Assembly (NCBI GenBank): GCA_948944455.1
Contig: CARBES010000011.1
Coordinates: forward strand, 1-30,582
Reading direction: 5' to 3'
DNA length: 30,582 nt
Source: an uncultured Candidatus Saccharibacteria bacterium
GTDB lineage: Bacteria; Patescibacteriota; Saccharimonadia; Saccharimonadales; Saccharimonadaceae
The position numbers and the translations under genes were made by a program. Shown one piece after another: positions 21,110 through 29,632 of this stretch (position 1 is its first letter; each line of letters opens with the position of its first letter). Below the pieces are notes generated by a model. The model was given only the letters and a program-made list of their open reading frames with translations, searched no databases and was not told the origin of the DNA.

Positions 21110-21138
21110 AGTTTAGCATTATTTATGAGAAAAGTCAA
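21110..21138 (-). promoter_or_regulatory. SigA-type promoter of the 20216-21037 gene
   Basis: Minus strand TTGACT, 17-bp spacer ending in AATGC, TAAACT. Confidence 0.7.
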
Positions 21139-21177
21139 AAAACGGTGGTAATATGACAAAAATCATAAATTTTACCC

Positions 21178-21205
21178 TTGTAATTCTGGACAAAAAATGT
21201 ATAAT
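21178..21205 (+). promoter_or_regulatory. promoter of rpoBC with a long leader
   Basis: TTGTAA, 16-bp spacer, TATAAT. The leader of about 180 nt to the GTG start of rpoB contains GAAAGC-GGG / CCC-x2-GCTTTC and CTCGC / GCGAG hairpins. No gene is seen in 21206-21395. rplJL, the usual genes upstream of rpoB, are absent. Confidence 0.7.
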
Positions 21206-21395
21206 GAATTACTAAGAAGTAGTGTGCGGTGTTTGTTGTGGGTAAGAATTGGCGACTTTTTGCCCTAGAATACAGCAGTAATCTTCGGCGCTACAGGTTT
21301 GAGGGGTTATATGAAAGCGGGAATCCCCGGCTTTCGTGGCACCACAAGCTTGACTCGCTTAGCGAGAGATTATTAACACTAAGAGAGAGGGAAAA

Positions 21396-24300
21396 GTGAG
21401 TAAAGCATCAACTAAAGATGGTAGCCGCGTGTTTTTCACCGAGGGCGACCAAGCGCTTCCGATTCCAGATCTGATTGCTCATCAGAAGGATAGCTGGGAC
21501 GATTTTGTAAAATCGGGACTCAGGGAAGTATTTAACGAGTTAAACCCAATCGATGACTACAACGGCAACAAACTGTCGATGCGGTTCAAAGATTACTATT
21601 TCAAAGAGCCGGTCGAAGACGAAAAAACTGCGAAATACAACCTTTCGACCTATGCTGCGCCTCTACATGTGCAGGTGGAGCTCACGAATAAGGTAACTGG
21701 CGAGATCAAAGAACAGGATATTTACTTCGGTGACTATCCTTGGATGACTGATCGCGCAACCTTCATTATTAATGGTACTGAGCGTGTTGTTGTGTCGCAG
21801 CTCGTGCGTTCGGCTGGGGTATTCTTTACTGCCGACGAAGTTAACGGCAAGCGTTGTTACGGGGCGAAGGTGATCCCAGGCCGCGGAGCTTGGCTTGAGT
21901 TTGAGACCACGCCGAGTGGCTGTATCAATGTAAAGATCGATCGACGTCGCAAAATCCCAGTTACAACTTTCTTACGCGCACTTGGAATTGCTGAAAATGA
22001 TAAGCTTCGCGAAACCTTTGCTGAGGTCGACAATGGGGCAATCAGCTACATTAATGCCACGATCGACAAGGACACTACTACTACGCAACCAGCAGCTTTG
22101 TTGGAAGTTTATCGCCGTTTGCGCCCGGGCGATCTTGCTACCGTCGAGAATGCAAAATCAATGATCGAGCATGCTTTCTTTGATTACCGCCGCTACGATA
22201 GTTCTCGTGTTGGTCGCTATAAACTCAACCAACGCCTTGGCTACGATACGCCGAACGATGCCGCGCACCGCACGCTTCAGATGAAAGACCTCATTGCGAT
22301 TATTTCAGAGATTATTCGTCTTAATAATACGCAAGAGCCAGCTGATGATATTGACTCTCTAGCTAATCGCCGCGTGAAATTGGTGGGTGAATTGGTCCAG
22401 CGCCAATTCCGCCTCGGTATGCTTCGTCTCCAGCGCAATATTCTTGATCGGATGCTAATGGCTGACCCGAAGGAGGTTACTCCATCACAACTTTTGAACT
22501 CCCGACCAGTTGTCGCTGCTGTGAAGGAATTCTTCTCGAGCTCGCAATTGTCGCAGCTTATGGACGAAGTTAACGGCTACTCGGAGCTCGCTCATAAGCG
22601 TCGCCTAAGCTCAATGGGTCCTGGTGGTCTTACTCGTGAACGTGCTGGTTTCGATGTGCGTGACGCGCACCCGACTCACTACGGCCGTATTTGTACCGTC
22701 GAGACCCCAGAAGGCGGTAACGTCGGTCTCGTGTTGAACTTGGCAACCTACGCTCGAATTAACGAATATGGCTTCATCGAAGCCCCATATCGTGTTGTGG
22801 AAAACGGCAAGGTTACGGATGAGGTGGTTTATGTTGATGCGGCTACCGAAGACAGCATGATTATCGCCGACGCTTCTGTAAAATTGAACGATAAGGGCGA
22901 GTTTGTTGAGGAATGGGTTTCGGCTCGCGTTCACGGCCGCCCAAGTCAGGTTGCTTCAAACTTAGTTACACATATTGATGCCGCACACAAGGAGATTCTT
23001 GGTTCTTCGGCAAGCTTGATTCCGTTTGTTGAAAAGAACCGTGTTGACCGCTCGCTCATGGCTTGCGCTATGCAGAAACAAGCGGTACCCCTACTGCATA
23101 ACGACGCGCCAATTGTAGGTACTGGTATCGAGCACGCCGTAGCAATGAATACCTCACAGGTCGTGGTAGCTGAAGACGCCGGTGAGGTGACTAAGGCGGA
23201 TGGCGTTAGCGTAATTGTCAAATATAAGAATGGCGAAAAAGAATACAAACTTGAGCACTTCGAAAAGACTAATGATGACCGCTGTTACAACCAACGTGTA
23301 AAAGTGGCACGTGGCCAAAAAGTAAAGAAAGGCGATATTCTAATCGAAGGCGCATCTGTCGAGGACGGTGAGCTGGCACTCGGTAAAGATTTGCTTGTAG
23401 CCTTCATGCCTTGGCGTGGTTATAACATGGATGATGCTATCGTCATCTCTTCGCGCCTGGTCGAGGATGATAAGTTGACCTCAATTAATATTAAAGATTT
23501 CGATGTTGAAGTTCGTGAAACTAAGCTTGGTCCGGAACAGGTTACGCGAGATATTCCAAACGTCCCAGAACGTAGCCTTCGTCACCTTGGCGAAGATGGT
23601 ATTGTCGTTGTGGGTTCGGAAGTTCAGCCAGGTGACATTCTCGTCGGTAAGATTACTCCGAAGGGTGAGCAAGAGCTCAGTTCTGAGGAACGCCTACTCC
23701 GTGCTATTTTTGGCGAAAAGGCTAAGGACGTTCGTGATACTTCGGTTCGTATGAACGGCTCATCGACCGGTAAGGTGGTCGGAGTTCGCATCTATACTCA
23801 TGAAGATGGTCATGAGCTAAAAGTTGGCGTTATTATGCAAATCAAGATTTATGTTGCTGAAATGCGTAAAATCAGCGTCGGTGACAAAATCGCAGGTCGT
23901 CACGGTAATAAAGGTGTAGTCTCACGTATTCTTCCTGTTGAGGATATGCCGTATATGGAGGACGGTACTCCGATTGACGTACTTTTGAGTCCAATGGGTG
24001 TGCCAAGTCGTATGAATCTCGGTCAGCTATTCGAAATTCACCTCGGTATGGCAGCGCGAGCGCTTGGTTATAAAGTGGCCACCCCATCGTTCAATGGTGT
24101 GCCAGATGAGGTAATTTCGGATGAGCTCGAAAAAGCCGGCTTCTCCCGAGATGGCCGTGTGCAACTCTATGATGGCCTGACAGGTGAACCGTTCAATGAA
24201 CGTACATCGGTTGGTGTTATGCACATGCTGAAACTCCATCACATGGTGGAAGACAAGATTCACGCTCGCTCGACCGGTCCATACACCGCGGTTACCCAGC

Positions 24301-24812
24301 AGCCACTTGGTGGTAAGGCGCAGAACGGTGGTCAGCGTTTCGGGGAAATGGAGGTTTGGGCACTCGAAGCTTATGGTGCAGCAACCGCTCTGCAAGAGAT
24401 GCTTACGATTAAATCGGATGATGTTTATGGGCGCGCAAAAGCCTATGAAAGCATTATTAAGCGTGAGCCAATCGAGGGGCCAAAGCTTCCAGAAGGCTTC
24501 AACGTCTTAGTAAAAGAATTCCAAGGCCTTGGTCTGAAAGTAGAATTGCTTGACCATGGTAACTCAACGGATGCTGGCGAGGTGATAGAGCATACTTCGC
24601 GCCAGATCGAACGCGAACATGATGATCGTTTGATCTATGCACAGCATGGTATTCAGGAAACTGAACTCGACACACTAGTTGATCTTGACGACGAAGAAGC
24701 TAAAGAAATGCTTGATGATGAGGGGATAGAAATAACAGAGGCAGAAGATGATGCGGATCTGGACGTTGATCTGGATGATGCAGATTCAGACGACCTCGGA
24801 GAGGAGTTGTAA
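21396..24812 (+). CDS. rpoB: RNA polymerase beta subunit
   Basis: 1138 aa, a shortened form compared with about 1190-1340 in model bacteria. It starts with GTG (SKASTKDG). The rifampicin-region block at about 380-412 reads SSQLSQLMDE ... HKRRLSSMGPGGL; the residues corresponding to E. coli D516, H526, R529 and S531 are kept, L521 is Tyr and L533 is Met. GDKIAGRHGNKGVVS (about 828-842) and GGKAQNGGQRFGEMEVWALE near the C-terminus form catalytic-core and clamp contacts. The end is a long Asp/Glu tail. It is followed by rpoC after 1 bp. It catalyses transcription together with RpoA and RpoC. Confidence 0.98.
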   Translation: MSKASTKDGSRVFFTEGDQALPIPDLIAHQKDSWDDFVKSGLREVFNELNPIDDYNGNKLSMRFKDYYFKEPVEDEKTAKYNLSTYAAPLHVQVELTNKVTGEIKEQDIYFGDYPWMTDRATFIINGTERVVVSQLVRSAGVFFTADEVNGKRCYGAKVIPGRGAWLEFETTPSGCINVKIDRRRKIPVTTFLRALGIAENDKLRETFAEVDNGAISYINATIDKDTTTTQPAALLEVYRRLRPGDLATVENAKSMIEHAFFDYRRYDSSRVGRYKLNQRLGYDTPNDAAHRTLQMKDLIAIISEIIRLNNTQEPADDIDSLANRRVKLVGELVQRQFRLGMLRLQRNILDRMLMADPKEVTPSQLLNSRPVVAAVKEFFSSSQLSQLMDEVNGYSELAHKRRLSSMGPGGLTRERAGFDVRDAHPTHYGRICTVETPEGGNVGLVLNLATYARINEYGFIEAPYRVVENGKVTDEVVYVDAATEDSMIIADASVKLNDKGEFVEEWVSARVHGRPSQVASNLVTHIDAAHKEILGSSASLIPFVEKNRVDRSLMACAMQKQAVPLLHNDAPIVGTGIEHAVAMNTSQVVVAEDAGEVTKADGVSVIVKYKNGEKEYKLEHFEKTNDDRCYNQRVKVARGQKVKKGDILIEGASVEDGELALGKDLLVAFMPWRGYNMDDAIVISSRLVEDDKLTSINIKDFDVEVRETKLGPEQVTRDIPNVPERSLRHLGEDGIVVVGSEVQPGDILVGKITPKGEQELSSEERLLRAIFGEKAKDVRDTSVRMNGSSTGKVVGVRIYTHEDGHELKVGVIMQIKIYVAEMRKISVGDKIAGRHGNKGVVSRILPVEDMPYMEDGTPIDVLLSPMGVPSRMNLGQLFEIHLGMAARALGYKVATPSFNGVPDEVISDELEKAGFSRDGRVQLYDGLTGEPFNERTSVGVMHMLKLHHMVEDKIHARSTGPYTAVTQQPLGGKAQNGGQRFGEMEVWALEAYGAATALQEMLTIKSDDVYGRAKAYESIIKREPIEGPKLPEGFNVLVKEFQGLGLKVELLDHGNSTDAGEVIEHTSRQIEREHDDRLIYAQHGIQETELDTLVDLDDEEAKEMLDDEGIEITEAEDDADLDVDLDDADSDDLGEEL

Positions 24813-24813
24813 A

Positions 24814-27800
24814 ATGGCCTGGATGGATAATTTTATCAGCGCCAACGACTTTGACTCAATTCGGCTCAGTGTCGCTAGTAAGGAAGACATTCTGGGCTGG
24901 AGCTATGGCGAAGTCTTAAAGCCAGAAACCATCAATTATCGTACACAAAAACCTGAACGTGATGGTCTTTTCTGCGAACGTATCTTTGGTCCAGTTAAGG
25001 ATATTAATCCGCATGACTCGAAGCTAAAAGGTGTTCGCTCACGCGAAGCTGCGGTCGATAAAGAAGGTAATCTCGTTACCAAAAGTATTGCTCGTCGCGA
25101 GCGTATGGGGCATATTACCCTGGCGGCACCAGTGGCGCATATCTGGTTTATGCGGGGCACCCCGAGCGCTCTTAGCGTGCTACTAAACTTGACTGTAAAA
25201 AATATCGAGAAGGTTGTTTACTTTGCGTCGTATCTGATTATTAGCGCAAAAGACGAAGAAATCGCACAGCGTCTTGCCGATCTTGAGGCGAACACTGTAG
25301 CAGCTCGAGAAGCGATCCGCTTACGCTACGAGAAATTGGCCGAAGAAGAGAATGCGAACGTTACGGCCTTGGCCGATGAGCAGGCAAAGGAGTCCGAAGC
25401 ACTTGAGGCTGACTACGCCCTGCGCAAGAATGCGCTCGAGAGCCTACAAAAAGGCGCGGTAATTACTGAGCAGGCCTATCGAAATTTGCCAGACGATTAC
25501 GACGAATTAGTTGAGGTCGAAATGGGTGCGACCGCAATCAAGCGTCTGCTTGACGAAATCGATCTTAAGAGCATGATCGATGAGTTGCATGAGGAAGTCG
25601 AGACTGCTAAGGGGCAGAAGCAGAAACGCATTATGAAACGGCTCAAAGTGCTTGAAGGTATGGAAGCCGCCGGGATTAAGCCAGTCGACCTAGTGCTTAC
25701 TGTAGTGCCAGTAATCCCGCCAGATCTACGTCCAATGATCGCTTTGCCGGGTGGCCGTTTTGCGACAACCGACTTGAATGACCTCTATCGCCGCGTGATC
25801 AACAGAAACAACCGTCTTAAGAAATTGATTGAGTTGAACGCACCGGCCGTGATTTGTCACAATGAAATGCGCATGCTGCAAGAGGCCGTTGACGCCTTGA
25901 TCGACAACTCTGCTGTTCATGGCAGCCGTAGCGCTAGCGCGCAGAATGGTCGTCGTAAGCTTAAGAGTATCTCGGATCTGCTAAAAGGTAAACAGGGTCG
26001 GTTTCGTCAAAACCTTCTCGGTAAACGTGTTGACTACTCTGGTCGTTCGGTAATTGTGGTCGGTCCAGAATTGAAGTTAAACGAGTGTGGTTTGCCGAAG
26101 CAGATGGCGCTTGAACTCTTCAAACCATTCGTGATCTCTTGGTTGATTGCTAACGAACATGCCGCAAATATTCGTTCGGCTACTCGTATGATTGAGGCTG
26201 GCGAAGCGGTGGTGTGGGATGGTCTTGATGAATGTATTAAGGGTAAGTATGTGCTTCTAAATAGGGCACCGAGCTTGCACAGATTATCAGTTCAGGCCTT
26301 CCAGCCAAAGTTGATCGAAGGTAAAGCAATTCAGCTACACCCGCTAGTCGCATCTGGCTTTAACGCCGACTACGACGGTGATCAGATGGCAGTCCATCTA
26401 CCACTTTCCGATGCGGCACAGGCCGAAGCTGGGGAGTTGATGTCTGCCGGAAAGAACCTCTTAAAGCCAGCCGATGGCGCTCCAGTACTCGCGATTTATC
26501 AGGACGTAGTGCTCGGTATCTACTACCTGACTTATGATAAGCCAGGCACTGAGACCGAAAAAGTGAAGCCGTTTAGCTCGGTCTATGAAGCAGAAATGGC
26601 TTATGACCAAGGTCTGATTGCACTTCAGACGCCAATCCGAGTGTTTGCAAAAGGCGAAATCCGCAATACGACTCTCGGTCGCGTGATTTTCAACGAAATC
26701 TTGCCGAAAGAGTACCCATATGACGACTCGGTGCAGACTAGTAAACAGCTCAAGAAGGTCATGGCCGACATCTTCGATCTCTACGGACCAGAAACGACCG
26801 TCAAAACCGCTGATGCTGTTAAAAATCTAGCCTTTGAATATGAGACGATTGCTTCGGTTTCGACCGCGAAGGATGATTACCCAACTTATCCAGAAATCGA
26901 TGACTTTATTGCTGAGGGTGACGCTAAAACTGCACTTATCCAGGAGCAATTCGATGAGGGGCTTGTTACTGAAGAAGAACGCTATAGTTTAACAGTAGCA
27001 AACTGGCGCGATATCGATAAAAAGATTTCCGATTTCCTAAAGAGCAAGCTTGCCTCGATGGATACTGACATTGCGGTGATGGTGAACTCTGGTGCTCGTG
27101 GTAGTATCTCAAACATCAAACTTGCTTCTGCTGAGATTGGTATCATGGTGGACATTAACAACAACGAAATCGAGCTTCCGGTTAAGAGTAGCTATAAGAA
27201 AGGTCTCAATACCCTAGAGTCCTTCATTGCGACTCGTGGTGCGCGCCAAGGTCAGGTGTCTACGGCGCTTCGCACGGCTGACTCCGGATATCTAACCCGT
27301 AGGTTGGTCGATGTGGCGCAGGACGTCTTTACGATTGATGAAGAAGCTCCGGATCCAGGTTTTGAGGTCTTCCGCAATGAGACTGAGCATACTGGTATCG
27401 GCTTCGCGGCACGAATTGCTGGTCGCTATGCGGCTGAACCGGTGCCGGGCTATGTTGGCGCGGATGAGCTAATCACACATGACATTGCTGAACAGATTGA
27501 AGATGATGATAAAATCGAAAGCATTAAGATCCAAAGTGTTCTTACGACGACGGCGGTTAATGGCGTGCCACGTAAGGCTTACGGTGTCGATATGTCGACA
27601 CGCGAGCTCGTAGCCGCACATCAGCCGGTTGGTGTAATCGCAGCTCAGTCACTAGGTGAACCAGGTACGCAGCTAACGCTTGATACGAAACACGGTTCGG
27701 GTGTGGCAGGTTCTGGTGCTATCGCGCGTGGTCTTCCGCGTGTGGAAGAGCTTCTCGAAGCTCGTTCGCCAAAGGGTCAGGCTTACGTAAGTCCGGTCTC

Positions 27801-28677
27801 TGGTTCGGTACTTGTATCTGAAGAAGGAAATCGTTACATCGTGACGGTTACTCCAGATAGCGGCGATACTATGCGATTGGTGCTTGACGGACGCACGCCA
27901 CTTATCAAAGACGGCGCGAGCGTCAAAGCTGGCGATGTTCTGGCTGACCGCGGTCACGGCAAAGAACCGCTAATCGCTCCAGCCGACGGCAATGCTCAGC
28001 TTACGAAGGACGCAATTATCGTTGTCGCTGAAGCGGGCGGTGCTGTAAAGATAGAAATTCCGGGTGACGCTGAAGTTATCGTTAAAGATGGTCAGCGTCT
28101 CGAGGCGGGCGACCGCATTACGACCGGTTCCTTGAACTTGCAAGACCTACTGAAGCATAAGGGTGCAGATGAGACCGCTCGATACATCATGAATGACGTT
28201 CTCGCGGTTTATGCGGCACAAGGTCACGAAATCTCAGCAAAACACCTTGAGATTATCGTGCGTCAGATGTTCAGTCGCGTGATGATCGACGACGCTGGTG
28301 ATTCGAGCTTTGTTTCGGGCGATATCGTCTCGAAGGCGGCAATCATATCTGAGAACCAGCGTCTGGAGGAAGCAGGGAAGACTCCAGCGACCTACGACAG
28401 CCTATTGCTGGGTATTACGAAGGTCTCGATTTGGTCTGACTCGTTCTTGTCTGCGGCATCCTTCCAAGACACTACTAGGGTTTTGATTAATGCAGCGATT
28501 AACGGTCGCGTTGACCATTTGAACGGTCTGAAGGAAAACGTTATCATTGGTCGTAAGATTCCAGTTGGTACCGGTGTCGTGCCTCTAGAAGTTACTGATG
28601 CACGGGCTAGTGAGGAATTGGCCGAGACTGAGGATCTTGCTAGCGGTCCTTCAGCTGAAGATATAGCCGAAATGTAA
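24814..28677 (+). CDS. rpoC: RNA polymerase beta' subunit
   Basis: 1287 aa. The start at 24814 (MAWMDNFIS) follows GGAGAGGAG at the rpoB stop. The catalytic metal-binding loop is NADYDGD (517-523), with Tyr where most bacteria have Phe. GRFRQNLLGKRVDYSGRSVI and GVIAAQSLGEPGTQLT (from about 940) are present. Both usual zinc sites have lost their ligands. The N-terminal ribbon, normally four Cys between GPVKD and RRERMGHI, has none in residues 63-94. The second site before VGVIAAQS also has none. A helical, Glu/Ala-rich insert of about 100 residues follows position 140. The 3' end leads into a terminator. Confidence 0.98.
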   Translation: MAWMDNFISANDFDSIRLSVASKEDILGWSYGEVLKPETINYRTQKPERDGLFCERIFGPVKDINPHDSKLKGVRSREAAVDKEGNLVTKSIARRERMGHITLAAPVAHIWFMRGTPSALSVLLNLTVKNIEKVVYFASYLIISAKDEEIAQRLADLEANTVAAREAIRLRYEKLAEEENANVTALADEQAKESEALEADYALRKNALESLQKGAVITEQAYRNLPDDYDELVEVEMGATAIKRLLDEIDLKSMIDELHEEVETAKGQKQKRIMKRLKVLEGMEAAGIKPVDLVLTVVPVIPPDLRPMIALPGGRFATTDLNDLYRRVINRNNRLKKLIELNAPAVICHNEMRMLQEAVDALIDNSAVHGSRSASAQNGRRKLKSISDLLKGKQGRFRQNLLGKRVDYSGRSVIVVGPELKLNECGLPKQMALELFKPFVISWLIANEHAANIRSATRMIEAGEAVVWDGLDECIKGKYVLLNRAPSLHRLSVQAFQPKLIEGKAIQLHPLVASGFNADYDGDQMAVHLPLSDAAQAEAGELMSAGKNLLKPADGAPVLAIYQDVVLGIYYLTYDKPGTETEKVKPFSSVYEAEMAYDQGLIALQTPIRVFAKGEIRNTTLGRVIFNEILPKEYPYDDSVQTSKQLKKVMADIFDLYGPETTVKTADAVKNLAFEYETIASVSTAKDDYPTYPEIDDFIAEGDAKTALIQEQFDEGLVTEEERYSLTVANWRDIDKKISDFLKSKLASMDTDIAVMVNSGARGSISNIKLASAEIGIMVDINNNEIELPVKSSYKKGLNTLESFIATRGARQGQVSTALRTADSGYLTRRLVDVAQDVFTIDEEAPDPGFEVFRNETEHTGIGFAARIAGRYAAEPVPGYVGADELITHDIAEQIEDDDKIESIKIQSVLTTTAVNGVPRKAYGVDMSTRELVAAHQPVGVIAAQSLGEPGTQLTLDTKHGSGVAGSGAIARGLPRVEELLEARSPKGQAYVSPVSGSVLVSEEGNRYIVTVTPDSGDTMRLVLDGRTPLIKDGASVKAGDVLADRGHGKEPLIAPADGNAQLTKDAIIVVAEAGGAVKIEIPGDAEVIVKDGQRLEAGDRITTGSLNLQDLLKHKGADETARYIMNDVLAVYAAQGHEISAKHLEIIVRQMFSRVMIDDAGDSSFVSGDIVSKAAIISENQRLEEAGKTPATYDSLLLGITKVSIWSDSFLSAASFQDTTRVLINAAINGRVDHLNGLKENVIIGRKIPVGTGVVPLEVTDARASEELAETEDLASGPSAEDIAEM

Positions 28678-28691
28678 TAAAGGCTTTAGCA

Positions 28692-28727
28692 AAAACAGGA
28701 GATGCGCGAAAGTGCGTCTCCTGTTTT
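28692..28727 (+). terminator. intrinsic terminator of rpoBC
   Basis: Stem AAAACAGGAGA-x-GC / GC-x-TCTCCTGTTTT with a GAAA-containing loop and a T4 end, 15 bp after rpoC. Confidence 0.85.
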
Positions 28728-28731
28728 GATG

Positions 28732-28737
28732 TATAAT
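28732..28737 (+). promoter_or_regulatory. -10 box, leaderless promoter
   Basis: TATAAT ends 6 nt before the ATG at 28744. It is right after the rpoC terminator, so this gene is transcribed separately and probably without a leader. Confidence 0.65.
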
Positions 28738-28743
28738 GTTTTC

Positions 28744-29097
28744 ATGGACCGTACTGAAGCCATTAAATATATTCATGAACACTATCCTTGCCGTGAAGAG
28801 CACCCATGGGCTGACACTCTGAACCACGCAACTTTTAAGCACCTCGAGAATAAAAAATGGTTTGCGTTGGTGGCGGATGTGGACCGTAGTAAACTAGGTA
28901 TCGCCGAGTTGGGAAAGATTGATTTTATCAATCTTAAAAACGATCCTGACCTCATCACTAGCTTGCGACGAGAACCTGGTATTCTTCCGGCTTATCATAT
29001 GAACAAGGAACATTGGCTGACGGCGTTGCTCGATGGTAGCGTGGATACGGAGCTACTTAAAGCTCTCATCGAAACTAGCTTCGAGATGACGGAATAG
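28744..29097 (+). CDS. MmcQ/YjbR-family DNA-binding protein
   Basis: 117 aa, the usual length. The family pattern (PF04237 in established classification) is clear: EEHPWADTLNHATFKHLENKKWFALV, then IDFINLKNDPDLITSLR, then GILPAYHMNKEHWLTALLDG, and a final helix with L-I-E-T-S. These are small proteins with a double wing-like fold related to DNA-binding domains; their cellular role is not settled. The start at 28744 (MDRTEAIKY) is set by the -10 box 6 nt upstream; the open frame reaches further up only through the terminator. Confidence 0.9.
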   Translation: MDRTEAIKYIHEHYPCREEHPWADTLNHATFKHLENKKWFALVADVDRSKLGIAELGKIDFINLKNDPDLITSLRREPGILPAYHMNKEHWLTALLDGSVDTELLKALIETSFEMTE

Positions 29098-29122
29098 ACT
29101 AACCATCTTCATCCTCCCTAGA

Positions 29123-29341
29123 TTACTCTATGGCTAGACAACGGAGGGAATAGCCATAAGTGTGAGTATGTGGAATATTAGGAAGAGAGCTGCTCGCATT
29201 GATATCTAGACCATAGGAAAAATAGCCAGCGTCCCCTACTGTTTCGCTAGTTTTAGCAAACCAAAATGAATAGCGGCCAGCATTATTATTCTTCCCACCG
29301 TAATTTATACTCAGGATGCTTGTGTTTCCGCTGCGGACGAG
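29123..29341 (-). other. silent FISUMP C-terminal cassette C5
   Basis: 72 codons plus stop on the minus strand, from LVRSG (FVRSG with one change) to GYSLRCLAIE-stop. It is preceded by KLGVG and an in-frame TGA, as in C2. The centre (GRYSFWFAKTSETVG) is unrelated to the others in detail. A TTG in the upstream arm could be taken for a start, but there is no ribosome-binding site or promoter. It forms a divergent pair with C6. Confidence 0.8.
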
Positions 29342-29387
29342 ACCCACTCCCAATTTTCAAAAAATAGGAGCGTAAAATACACTTTTC
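29342..29387. repeat. conserved hairpin spacer between cassettes C5 and C6
   Basis: CTCC (29347-29350) / GGAG (29367-29370) around CAATTTTCAAAAAATA, nearly the same sequence as the spacer at 9926-9974. It is flanked by inverted 5' cassette boxes. Confidence 0.75.
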
Positions 29388-29603
29388 TTCGTCCGCAGCG
29401 GACACACCAGTAATGACTTAAGCTGGTACGGTGGTAACCTCCACGTACCAGGTATATGGGTAGCATACTGGTCAGAACGCACAGTGACTAATAGTACTCA
29501 TAATGTCTATAACCTCATGATTGATGTTACTAGAGTGGTTCCTTCCAATACGGAGGCCCACGTTAGTTACTGGGGCCACTCCCTCCGTTGTCTAGCCATA
29601 TAG
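29388..29603 (+). other. silent FISUMP C-terminal cassette C6
   Basis: 71 codons plus stop on the plus strand, from FVRSG to GHSLRCLAI-stop. A 2-bp AT insertion in the 3' box (GCCATATAGAG instead of GCCATAGAG) makes the stop one codon early. The centre contains WVAYWSERT and LMIDVTRVVPS, fitting the same fold. The downstream box TAATCATAGGGAAGATGAAGAA leads straight to the 3' end of the FISUMP gene at 29633. Confidence 0.8.
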
Positions 29604-29632
29604 AGTAATCATAGGGAAGATGAAGAATGGAG

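Noticed and set aside
5873..29603. Cassettes as integron gene cassettes
   Set aside because: No integrase in view, the end boxes lack a clear attC core (GTTRRRY), and cassettes lie dispersed on both strands. A weak palindrome in the 3' box is noted separately.
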